Assembly: GCA_002007465.1 (NCBI GenBank)
Contig: LNAC01000339.1
Location: 1,217,276 to 1,281,275 of the forward strand
From: Ailurus styani
Taxonomy: Eukaryota; Chordata; Mammalia; Carnivora; Ailuridae
Reading direction: 5' to 3'
Length of the DNA stretch: 64,000 bases
The position numbers and the translations under genes are program-made. Shown piece after piece: positions 1 to 11,600 of this stretch. The notes below the pieces were generated by a model. The model was not told the DNA's origin and searched no databases. It worked only from the letters and a program-made list of their open reading frames with translations. Within the stretch, counting starts at the first letter, position 1. Each line of letters opens with the position of its first letter.

Positions 1-124
1 CTCTTCCCCTTCATCCTCTTGTTTTTCCTCCTCTTCTTCCTTTTCTTCTCGTATTCTCTTTCTCCTAGAGGAAGATATACATATTAAATATTGATTAACT
101 ATATTGACACCAATGGTCTACTTT

Positions 125-327
125 TTTTTTTTTAAAGATTTTATTTATTTATTTGACACAGAGAGAGAGATTACAAGTAGGCAGAGAGGCAGGCAGAGAG
201 ATAGGGAGAGGAGGAAGCAGGCTCCCTGCTGAGCAGAGAGCCTGATGCGGGCCTCGATCCCATGACGCTGAGATCATGACCTGAGCCGAAAGCAGAGGCT
301 TTAACCCACTGAGCCACCCAGGTGCCC
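125..327 (-). mobile_element. CanSINE (tRNA-Lys-derived SINEC), full length
   Basis: Reverse-strand copy. A poly-T and aaagattttatttattt block stands for the tail, and the tRNA-like head ends at gagccacccaggtgcccc. It is flanked by a perfect 14-bp target-site duplication, caatggtctacttt, at 111-124 and 328-341. The body closely matches the young mustelid type. Confidence 0.95.
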
Positions 328-963
328 CAATGGTCTACTTTCTTATTCTACCTTTATTATGATTATAATTACATAGCATATATAAAGTTTTATATAGATG
401 GCTAATGTAATTTCTATGAACAGTGAACATTTAGATCTTTCTTCTATTATTACTAGCATGCTATCTATAGAAATCAGAATGCATAAAACCAAATTACATA
501 ACTAAAAACCATCCTCACTCTGAAATCCATCTCAATTAAACTAAGCACTCCTTTAATTTTATATTGGCATATTTTACTTTTGGATGATCATGTATGTTGA
601 ACATATATTAAGCAATAGTATGGGAAAAGCCTAACTCTAATGTGAGCAGAATTTGTTCTATTAAATCTGTAAATGCCCTAAAATTCTGTGACATATCCGT
701 TACTTAATGAATATTTCTTTCTAAAAAAACTTGGAGCTTAAAAAAAAAAAACTTGGAGCTTGATACTATGTAATAATGTGCTGGTATATTTGTTGGTTTA
801 GACATGTGCTTATGAGGGGGAGGGCATATCAAAGCAGTTCACATTAATGGGATGTATTGAGATTTGTACACTCTATTACTAGCACCCATGACTTCGGGAA
901 ATGTAAAAACTTTTTTTTTTCACTTTCTGTCATAAAAAGGGACACCTAGAACAAATCTCTGTT

Positions 964-997
964 GGTACTCCTTATATCATGTGATATAAGGAGTACC
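964..997. repeat. 34-bp near-perfect palindrome (16-bp arms)
   Basis: The arms ggtactccttatatca (964-979) and tgatataaggagtacc (982-997) are exact reverse complements, separated by two bases (tg). The arms are mixed sequence, not a simple repeat, so chance is unlikely. No known element is recognised around it. Confidence 0.95.
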
Positions 998-1966
998 TTA
1001 TTCACCCTACTCCTGTTCCCATATAAAAGCTTGTAAGGACCAGTATTCATGTTTACTTCACATCTTTCCCTGACCTCAAAGAACTGGGCTACTATAGAAA
1101 CTGGACCTTGAGTATCTGATAAAAGATCACTAAATAGCTCTAATCATATAAATACTACCTAGTTTATTGCTGAATAGAACACATATTTTTGTTTGTTGCC
1201 ACAGTCTCCATAGCATTCAGTTAAGAAAATACCATTTTTATAATTTTTTAAAATGACAAACAATATGGTAGCAACCCAAATAGTATAGGCATTCTATAAA
1301 ATCAGATACAAATATATTGTGAATGTCTGGAAAGTATTTTTTTGATGCTGTCTCTTAGAAAACATTAAAATCTGATAGATCTTATGGAATCTTCTCTCAA
1401 AATAGAGAAGCTTGCCTTTTGATGACAATGATTCAGTGCTATTTGCTGTCAATCCATCATTCCAAGATAAACCTAGCCTTAACAGTAATTCTAATCTCCC
1501 ATAGTTTCACTCCTCACATGGAAGCCTATTTACCTTTGCCTTTCAAGAAAAATATTTCCACCATTTTGATAATAAAAATAAAATCTAAAAGATATAAAAA
1601 GGAAATGGCTTAGTAAAGACTAGAAAAGTAGGAAATATACATAGAACTTCCAGATTATTAGTTTCCCTGAAACCAGTTAGAAATAGAAATTATTTTCTTT
1701 ATGTCCCTTCAATTTTTTATTTCTTCTATTACTTAGTTTCTCTTTTGACAAAACTAAAAATAATCGTTCTCAGAACTTACTGTGATATATTTTAAACAAA
1801 ATATTTAGTTGTTTCCAGGTCTACCATAACACTACCACTTTAAGAATTTCTATTCAGAAAATATTTAAAGGGTATGAATAACTTACCTATATTTGTATAA
1901 TACAGATCATTATATGTACATGAGAAAGATTAAGATACTTTTAAGATACCAGTTACTTTATCTTTT

Positions 1967-2166
1967 TATTTTATTTTATTTTACTTTATTTTATTTACTT
2001 GAGAAAGAGAGACAGAGCAAACACAAGCAGAGGGGAGGGCAGAGGGAAAGGGACAAGGAGACACTGCACTGGGCTGGGAGTATGATATGTGGTCAATCCC
2101 AGGACCCTGAGATCATGACCTGAACCGAAGTCAGATGCTTAACCGTCTGAGCCACACAGGCACCAC
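1967..2166 (-). mobile_element. CanSINE, older diverged copy
   Basis: The TTTTA-repeat tail, a gagaaagagagacagagc stretch and a degraded head (gagccacacaggcacc) mark a reverse-strand SINE. The flanks accagttac/accaattat suggest an eroded target duplication. It is more diverged than the neighbouring copies. Confidence 0.85.
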
Positions 2167-2579
2167 ACCAATTATTTCTATCTTTGATTTAGTTTGTCTT
2201 TAAGTGTTTGTTTGCTTTTTCTTTTTTTAAAGCACCCTTCACTTTTATACAATTTTATTTTTCTCAGGGCAAGAACATAAAATATTTGTTGGTAATCAAT
2301 ATACTATTTGAATAGCACAACTTAGACAATATGAAGGATTTTTAAAGTGTGTTGTAACAAAGTAGGAGACACCAGTTTTTTAAAATCTCTTTCTCAATTC
2401 TGCAGTTTCATGCCTTCCCATGATATTAATTTGCACCTTTGCACAGGTGACTCATTCATATCCAGGCCAGGCTTCTCTGGGCCCTAGACCTTTCTACCCA
2501 TTTCTTCATCTGATACTGATGCTTAGGTTTCAAGAGCATTTCAAACTTACTGTGTTCCCAAATTGAACTTTGGATTCCT

Positions 2580-2900
2580 ATCCTTCTATCATCAACCCAT
2601 TTGCATCATTTTCTGCTGTCATGGTCATCCATTCAATTGTGCTAGCCAAAAACCCAGGACCCTAATTTTTAACATCCCTACCTTCCTTTTTCCTCCTATC
2701 CAATCTGTAACTAAAACTATCCATTTTGCCTCTCCAATAATTTTCTTAAATCCTTTCCCGTTTTGCCTCCCTACAACTGGAAATCTACTTTTGTACCTTG
2801 ACCTTGATTACTGTAATATGTTTTTTACAGTTCTCCCCCATCCTCTCTGTCTCCCCTCAGAGATACTAGATTCACCCCACAGCTAAAATGTTTTATTTTT
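2580..2900 (+). mobile_element. LINE-2 fragment with reverse-transcriptase fossil
   Basis: The + strand frame at 2563-2886 keeps words close to the L2 protein tail (PPIQSVTKTI and DLDYCNMFFTVLP). Remembered L2 reads H-I-Q-S-V-S-K-S and L-D-Y-C-N-S-L-L. It is not a gene, just a decayed RT C-terminus. Confidence 0.75.
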
Positions 2901-3589
2901 TGAAGGGGGAGGTGCTTGTTTTGTTCTGAGTTAGTGATAACTAAGCATATCGCCCTTTTGTGAAACCCTGACTGAGAGCAGTTGAAACCAAATACCCTTT
3001 TCTCCTATATATCACTGTCTTTAGGCTTTTAGTATGCCATGTTCCCCCTTAAGATCTAGTTGGACTGGTTCTACCATTTAATTAGTCTGGATTCCTTTTT
3101 TTTCCTTTTTTTTTTTTCCTGTTTCCGTTCATCTGTTGTTCCTCCATTATGACTGAAACAAGTATTTTGTATCCTTCCATTTTCCTTAACTTCCTGAGCA
3201 AAACTGATCCCTTAATCCTGCCCAGGCCCTTTAAAAACTTCCTTTTTAAAAGCCAGCAGTGTTATTGAATTATTTCTCTACCTCCATCCAAGAAGATAGA
3301 ATATTCTCTTTACAATAAGGATTCTGGTTCCTTTTTATATGTTGATAAAATCTAAGACTCTTCTTTGAATAAAGTCATAATTTGAATCTCAGCAATCAAA
3401 AACCATTTCCTAAGCCTGTGTAATTAATAAGTCCAGACTCAACTTGAGACAGTAGTGGCAAATGACTCTTAAGGACCTGTGGACAAGATTTGCATTTCCA
3501 AGGTTAGCCCCTTCAGAGTCTCCTCTTTCAGTCCTGCCATAAATTCAAAACGTAAAAGAGAAACAAAATTTGTGGCAGCTGAACTAGCA

Positions 3590-3593
<4 letters not shown>

Positions 3594-3626
<33 letters not shown>

Positions 3627-3810
3627 GATTTTATTTACTTATTTGACAGAGAGAGAGAGCACAAGTAAGCAGAGTGGCAGGCAGAGGGAGAGAGAGAAGC
3701 AGGCTCTCTGCTGAGCAGGGAGCCCCATGCAGGGCTTGATCCCAGGACATTGGAATCAAGACCTGAGCCGAAGGCAGTGGCTTAACCAACTGAGCCACCC
3801 AGGTGCCCCT
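3594..3810 (-). mobile_element. CanSINE with (CT)n in place of its tail
   Basis: Reverse-strand SINE ending gagccacccaggtgcccc. Target duplication gaactagcacttt (3581-3593) and gacctagcacttt (3811-3823) differ at one base. The usual poly-T tail has been replaced by about 29 bp of pure (TC)n at 3594-3622. Confidence 0.93.
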
Positions 3811-4639
3811 GACCTAGCACTTTATACCTATTTGGGAATTCAGGTTCTTTGCAGATAAAAGGATCTGACCTTTCACCTTGTATACCTGGCTGAAAATCAC
3901 ATTAGAAGTATAGAAGATCCTACCTCATCTACATAAGCAGGCTACTCGCACCAGTAGAGTTCAAAGTTAAGCCTATACATTGTAGCCAGCTTGGCTAGTG
4001 CCTTCCAAGGCCCCCCAGTGCTATCTGTGTTTGCCATAGTTGGCCTGGTGTATTGCTCTAACATTTTGCTGAGGCCACCCACTGGGCCCACTTGTTCTTT
4101 GCTTTAATTCAGGCCTGGTCCACCTGCTTACTCAAGTCATTCCTGTTAAAAATGTCTCCATTCTGCTTACCTGTATCATAAAAGTCATTCTCCCAGGACA
4201 TGGATCTAGGACAAAGACCCACAGGCTAATATGAACATCTCATATGACCCACACCTAACACCTAAGTCTGCATTTTTGGTCAGAGCAGTTCAAAGATAAT
4301 TGCACATCTATTAAAAATTACCCACAGAGTACCTATAATTCCAAGTCCAAAATAGCCTGGCCCCTCCAAAAACTTCTTTCTCTGAATTCCTATTTTGTTC
4401 TTTAAATCCATCTCCTTGTCTATTTCTCAAGGTTTCTGACCCAATGCACCGGTTTATAACACTCCAAGAAGTGAACTTATCTTCCACTTGTAGGCACAAC
4501 TGGAAAATCATAGACCTCTCCACACAGGCTGTCTGCTTTTGGAAAATGCCTCCATGGAGTTACTGAGCAGAATATTTATGTCCTGCTAAGAGACATCTAC
4601 CCCAGAGTAAAGAGAAAGAAGCGTCCAACTGTAATAATC

Positions 4640-4880
4640 GTTGCTCTTCTACACTTGCAAATTTCAGTTGTTCTCTCTTGGTTTTTTTTTTCCCCCTAAG
4701 ATTTTATTTATTTATTTGTCAGAGAGAAAGAGAGAGAGAGAGAGAGAGCACAAGCAGGGNGTTGCTCTTCTACACTTGCAAATTTCAGTTGTTCTCTCTT
4801 GGTTTTTTTTTTCCCCCTAAGATTTTATTTATTTATTTGTCAGAGAGAAAGAGAGAGAGAGAGAGAGAGCACAAGCAGGG
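4640..4880. repeat. 120-bp exact duplication around an N
   Basis: Blocks 4640-4759 and 4761-4880 appear identical and are separated by a single N. Part is unique flank and part is SINE tail. This is most likely an assembly join error. Confidence 0.92.
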
Positions 4881-5000
4881 GGAGCAGCAGGCAGAGGGAG
4901 AAGCAGGCTTCCTGCTGAACAGGGAGCCCGATGTGGGACTCGATCCCAGGACCTGAGCCAAAGGCAGATGCGTAACTGACTGAGCCACCCACGTGTCCCT
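4681..5000 (-). mobile_element. CanSINE interrupted by an N and a duplicated block
   Basis: Reverse-strand SINE whose tail half occurs twice, around an N at 4760. The complete copy runs from about 4802 to 5000 and ends gagccacccacgtgtccct. The flanks gttgttctctctt (4788) and gttgtttcttctt (5001) look like an eroded target duplication. The 120-bp duplication is most likely an assembly error. Confidence 0.88.
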
Positions 5001-7014
5001 GTTGTTTCTTCTTTGAGTAGGAGTGAACATGTGGGGAGAAAAAAACAAATATATTAAATCAAAACCCTTCCTCTGGGAATGAACATTTCTTCCCAATTCA
5101 CAATTGAGTTAATCCCTTGCCTTAGGACCTTTCATTCCTTTTGAAACCTCCATACTTCAGCCTTTGACTACTAAGATGAACTGAGCCAATTTTCACAATT
5201 TTAGACTCAAATTCCTCCAGTGTACCTTACCTGCAATATAATCATACAAGTTTCAACTTGCACCGCAGAGATATTGCCAAAAATACAAGTAATGGGCCTT
5301 TGAAATCACTCAGTAAATGTTAGAAGTGTAAACATTAGAGCATTGACTGCCAAGGGACTTTAACATAGATTTATTAAAGAGATGACAATGAATTCCTGTG
5401 GCATCCACCAGTGACAGGGAACTCCAGGTTCATAAAGGCACTTCCACCCTCCTTTTTCAGGTGTTTGTGTGTTGTTCTATTTGAGGACTCTTTAAAGTCA
5501 ACATCTTTTTTAAGACTGAAAAAATAAGATGAGAAAGAAACAATAAAAAGGCAGATTTAATTTACATAGGTTTAAGTCGTTAATTTTTAGCAAAAAAAGA
5601 TGCAAATTGTCTTTACCAAATAGGAGATTAATAGTGACAATAGACTTGTCAGGGAACATCGGTGTACCATCACTGGAGACAGAACTGAACAGCTCTTGAA
5701 TGAGCGTTTGATATACTTTGCAACTGTCTCTCACACTCTCCTCTTCTTCCAAGTTCATGTGTGGGATGTTGGTAGCAGCCCCTGGCAATGGCAGCACTTG
5801 GAGTCTGCCCGGTTTAGTTCATTTTGTTTCCCCCATGAGCATCACGGGGTAGGTGACCTGGAGAGCTCCTGGTGTTAATATTTCATTTCTAGACTAGGGG
5901 CATGTTAGATGAAATGCATGAATGACAAAAATATGGGTAAAAAACAGGAAGCATTTTTATTGACTCTAATAGGGCCATATTATCACAAACAATATACAAT
6001 TTAGCACAAGCTCAATTTCAAAGTAATTTAAGATTTTAGAATTAAATCTTGTTAGAAATACTTTAAAAGAGGTATGTGGTTATGTTTATTTCCTAACAAA
6101 ATATCTTATTAATTAATTCATGAAATTAAATAAATATTCAGAGAATCTTGCCATGAAAATATTTAATGGGTTGATAGGAAGTTTCACCTATAAATTCATT
6201 ATGTTCCCCTCTTAGACACAGCCTACTAAATGAAAAATAATCTTGAAAAAGCTTTCCCATAAGTCAATAAACTATACAGTAGGCAAACTATAATTCACTC
6301 ATCTCTTCTTTCAGATTACAAAGATTTATTATGTGTAAGGCATAGTTCTAGCTGCTAAGGCCATAACATAGTATCTGACATGCAATAAATACTCAATAAA
6401 TATTTGCTATTTATAGGAAAAAAGGTAACTAAGGAATAAATTCTACCTTAGAGACTACACTGTACTAAAGGAGAGAATAGCATTACTTTTTAAATAAGGA
6501 TACACTATATTACTACATAGCTATATGTATATTTTTCTGTATAGAATTATATATTATAATCTGCATAAAATAATACAATGACTTTATTATTAATACTTAT
6601 AGAAATTCGATGCTAATTAATATATGTAAATAAGTGTCATACAAATCTTTAGATGATTATTTTCCTAACATTAATTCAAAGAATGAACTAGCAATTCCAG
6701 TGCGTAGTAAACAATGGGATAATATATGAGATTATTATCTCTATATCCTACGTAGTCAACTGATAACACATTAATGGTTTTTAATAAAAAAATCTATGCA
6801 AATATATTTATACTTATGTACCTATATATAGATGAATATCTAATACATGTATGCCTACATAATTATATATCTATACATACGTACATATCACATTTATCAG
6901 TGGATAAATGATACTGGAGGATTTCAAAAAGATGACTGTTAGCTACATACACTGCTCGGTAAAACAATCACTTTGAGTCAGGGTGGCAGTAACATTTGTG
7001 TGATAGCACCTCAC

Positions 7015-7225
7015 ATTTTCAAATTTTCAAATATTCATTATATGCCAGGCCTTTCTTGTGCTCTTTCTTTATACACAACCTCTTCATTGAATTGCCACAA
7101 GTCTTGGAGGTAAAGTGTGTCATCCCTGTATTAGAGAAGAAGGAATTAGAGTTTTAAAATGTTATATTTTCCCAGCATCCCACAACTTGTAACTGGTCCT
7201 AAACTAAGATCCTAAATGAATTCTT
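7015..7225 (+). mobile_element. MIR fragment
   Basis: tattcattatatgccaggcc, acaacctcttcattgaattg and gtaactggtcctaaactaag match MIR order on the + strand, with strong divergence. Confidence 0.6.
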
Positions 7226-8447
7226 AATACAAAGCTCTTAACTGCTGTACCATATAAAGGAACTTTTCAGATAAAAACCTCCTCACTAATTCTTGTCTGA
7301 TCTTTGTCTTTCCTACCCTCCTTTGTTCTTTGAAAGCAAATATCACCTGGGTTAGAAATAAGACTATTTGGAGTTCAAAAACACAGACTTCATCTGATAA
7401 AGTTATAATTTCATTCACATTCAAGTTCTTGTTATTTTTATTTCCCTCTAAATGAATGTGAATTTTTACAAGAAAACCTTATTATCATCCTAATTATCAA
7501 TTAACATTTATTGATTGCCCACTTGATACAGAGCCCTGTACTAAATTTCAAGGATGGAAAATGAATCTGGACCTGATGTGGGTTTTTTTTTAATATATAA
7601 ACAATTTGGCAAAGAGTTAACATCTAAGACTTGTGGAAATGCATTTTGCCACATGGAAAGAGAAATTCTTGTTGATTGAAGACAGCTATTCTTAATGTTT
7701 ACAAAATTAAATGCATACCTTTACATTTAGGATGTGCATGAGCTAAGATATCAGAAAAACCCTAGAAGAACCTACCCTAGAAGAAACGTTCTAATCATCT
7801 GTCATTGGGCTCCCTGATGAAATGTCTTAACAGGCCTAAAATCTTTTAAATAATTAAGAAAAAATAATAATACTTACTTTAACATTTTAAAATGAGCTTG
7901 TCTAACAATGAAATAAGCTAAGAAAACTAAAAATAAAATTTGATGAAAATTGGTAAAAAAGCAAAAAAGTGGGCACTGCTCTTTGTCATTTACGATTAAT
8001 TCCACACAAATATTTGTTTAATCAGACAATGTGGTTAATTACCAAGGTGAAAATGAAAGTTACCAACACTAAATGCTGGTATAAAAGTTAATAAATTCAG
8101 TTCATAATCATTATGCACATGCTAGTTATAATAATTTACTGTCCATACCAAATCTTTATAAGCATTGTAATTAAATATAAAATGCACATTAGAATTATAA
8201 TGAGTAATTAGGGCAACATAACTAATATGCATGAAAGTCCCAAAGCTCATTAAAATGTTAAAAGACAAAACCTGCTCTACCTAGTGTTTTTGCATATTTT
8301 CCATAGCTAAATGAATGCTAGTAGAGTCTGTGCATTGTTTTACCAGTTTGGGTTTTTATGAATTATGCATTTAAAATGCCCCGGAAACATTTGGTTCAGT
8401 TACCAAATGCAGACTTATTTCCATTTTGGAAGAAACAGAGATAATGC

Positions 8448-8502
8448 ACACCACACAAACCACACACATACACACAGACACACACACCACAAAACCACAC
8501 TG
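8448..8502. repeat. Imperfect (CA)n tract
   Basis: Interrupted CA-rich stretch (cacaccacacaaaccacaca onward). Confidence 0.85.
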
Positions 8503-10413
8503 AAATAGTTTTATTTGATGCTTTTATGATGCCACTTCATAGGATTACTTGAGTAAGAAAATCATAAAAACCATGATAGACCATTATTTCATGGGGCACA
8601 TGGTGGACCAGACTGACCGGAAAGAGCTTGGAGATAATAGACTCAATGGGGATCATTATCTTGACCAGTCTTTACGCTTTTTACACTATAATCATACTCA
8701 CCTCCAACTGTGAATTTCCATTTTAAAAAAATGGTGAACTCAAATTCAGGCAGAAATACTAAACTATGCATTTACCAAAAAATGCTAAAGATGCAGCACA
8801 TATTACTACTTCTAACATTGTTCTGAAAACCGTCTACCCTGTGTCTTTAAACAAACACATGAACAATGTCCAAAATGCCCAGTATACGGGGATCAACTTT
8901 CTACCTTATACAATACTCCTCTTTTATCTGCAGTTTAATTTCCAGGGTTTAAGTTACCCTTGGTCTGCCATGGTCTGGAAGTATATGATTCTCTTTCTGA
9001 CATGTGATCAGAAGGTCTTAGTACCCTAACACTAGATCACATTACCTACATCATTCACTTCATTTCATCTCACCTCATAGACACTTTATCACTTACATCA
9101 TTATAGGAAGAATAATGGTGAGTATGGGATGATAAGATATTTTGAGAGAGTGAGACCATATTCATGTAACTTTTATTATAGTATATTGTTATAATTGTTC
9201 TATTTTATTGTTAGGTATTATCATTAATCATTTACTATGTTTAATTCTTAAATTGAACTTTATCATAGGTATATATGTATTAGAAAAACATAGTCTACAT
9301 GGGGTTCTATACCATCCAAGATTTCAGGCATCCACTGGAGGTTGTGAAATGTGAATAAGGGGGCACTGTACTCAGATATTGCAACTTATACACAAAGTAA
9401 ATAGTTTTTTTATATAACTCATATATATGTTTCAGATTCAACTAATAACAATGATTTCTAGTTAAAATAAATACTCCTTTCCTTAGCAAAAATACCCATT
9501 TATTTGATCAAAATAGAGCCCTTTATGTCTAGAATGTACTATTTTTTCAGAGAAATTATTAGCTTTAGATTAAATTTTAGGTGAAATATAACCAGAAATT
9601 CTGCTATTTCCATATCCCTCCCCACTAAAAATTAATTTATTAAAGAAATTCTTTAAGAAACATACATTATTAGGAAATGCCATTGATACCAACATTTGGC
9701 CATATAGTATGAATGTCTTTAAATTATGTATTACATGAGCCTAATAAACTCATTAACACTAAATGTTACTAGCTAGAATTTAACTATATTGAGTTGAAAA
9801 AGCCTGGAGTATAAATATTAGTAAGCTTATAGAATCACAGTAATTTATAGCATTCATAAGTTGTAGTGGTTATTTCCTACACGGTATTATTGTGGCAATG
9901 ACTAAATAAAATAGGGAATAAGCCTAAAGTTTATCTTAGATAGCTTTTTGAACTAAAGTATATTGGGGGATATGGTAGAAATACTACTTGAATTTTTTCT
10001 ACAACTCAGTGCCCAGCTATATTTTATTTTAGTGCTGAGTTATATAGTGTTACATGTGATACTGTATAGTATATAAAAATGAACACTAAAATTAACCATT
10101 TAATTTCAGATGATTTATTATAAATCATATCTAAATACTTTAAGGAATGCATTAAATTTAATTACATATATAGTATAGCACATATATATATATTTTTTCC
10201 AATCAATTATTTATTTTGTTAGCATTGTAGCACATATATATTATAGGAGTACACAAAATATATGTATTATATATTAAAATATATTGTATACATACACATA
10301 GATATATATTAATCTATTCAGTATGAAGGGATGAAAAAACCTAAGGTACTATTACATAACAAAACATACCAAAAACACTAAGGTGATATATTTGCAGACA
10401 TTGCATTATTAGA

Positions 10414-10485
10414 GGCATACAATATTAGAGATTTACAGGCATACAGGCATACAATATTAGGCATAAAATAGGCATACAATATTAG
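10414..10485 (+). repeat. Three spaced copies of a 15-mer
   Basis: ggcatacaatattag occurs at 10414-10428, 10446-10460 and 10471-10485, within AT-rich DNA. This is a small decayed tandem array. Confidence 0.9.
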
Positions 10486-10639
10486 AGATTTTAAACATAC
10501 AAATGATAATGATACAGAAATTCTCTACTCAGCAAAGAGAAATGACACTGCGATATCTGCCTTGGCTTACAACAAAGATATGCCATATTTTTGTAATAGA
10601 GAATTGAATGGTTGTTTTAGTTTTTATTCATTCAACAGC

Positions 10640-11600
10640 AATAATGTAAATTTTATTTTATATTAAGTGCTTACTATGTTCCAGGCACTAGTCTAGGATG
10701 CATCATTGAACAAAACAAGACTGTTTCCTCATGGATTGTACTTTCTAGGGAGGAAAAAGAGACAATAGCAAATAAAAAAGTAAATATATACTATGTCAGA
10801 TGGAAATTGTTGGTACAGAGAACAATGAAGATGGCTAAGAAAGGAGTCATAGGGTAAGGGAATAGTAGTATTATTTTACATAGAGGGACAGGGAAGTCCT
10901 CTACGATATGGTGGAGTTGGAGCACAGATTGGAGACAATGTGGATGCCAGCAAGAAATGAAGATATCTGAAGGTTGAGTATTTTAGACTGAGGAAGTACT
11001 AAGTATAAAGAACCTAGAGTAGAGACATTCTTGGTATATGTTCCATGAATATCAGGTAGTTCAGTGTGGCTGGAGAAGATTGGGCAAGAAAGATGGTTGA
11101 ACAGAAATGTGGTCAGAGAGAAGGAAGAGTCAGATCGTTGAGGGTTTTGCAGACCACTGTGATGAATTTGACTTGTATTTTGAATGGAAGAGGAAGCCAG
11201 GGCATGGTTGTGTAGTAGCAAGAATGAGGATTTGACTTATTTTAATAGAAACACTATGGCTGCTACATTGAGAATGGCCAGTATAGAGAGCAAGGACAGA
11301 AGTAGGGGGACCAGTTAGGAAACTTCCAATATTTCAAGCCAAAGGTAATGCTGGCTTGCACCAGCATGATAGCTATGAGGTGGTAAGGAGTGATAAGATG
11401 CATTTTAAAGGCAGAATCTACAAGATTACAGTCTCTCAAGACTTGGAAATGTTTTGTAATGACATTGATGAAATGGCAATAGTAACCGTTCATCAAATGC
11501 ACAGATAAGCTTTCCAAGATGAGAGCAATAAATAGTGAGAAACCTAGTGATTTTGACGTAAGAGGCAGTAAATAAGATTGAGATTATAAGGAGGGTATCA
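10640..11600 (-). mobile_element. LINE-2 fragment, reverse strand
   Basis: This is the longest L2 fossil here. On the + strand it begins with the 3' end words gtgcttactatgttccaggc, ctcatggattgtactttcta and atactatgtcagatgg. It runs through ggttttgcagaccactgtga, ggctgctacattgagaatgg and ggcttgcaccagcatgatag, which are the reverse of the L2 RT end. The reverse-strand frame at 11263-11517 keeps LVQASITFGL-like L2 words. Confidence 0.85.

Noticed and set aside
125..327. Functional tRNA-Lys gene in the SINE heads
   Set aside because: The heads are tRNA-derived but lack an intact cloverleaf and sit in dispersed SINE bodies with tails and target duplications.
10901..11517. Reverse-strand frames of 106 and 84 codons
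   Set aside because: They fall within a LINE-2 fossil and reflect its decayed 3' and reverse-transcriptase end.
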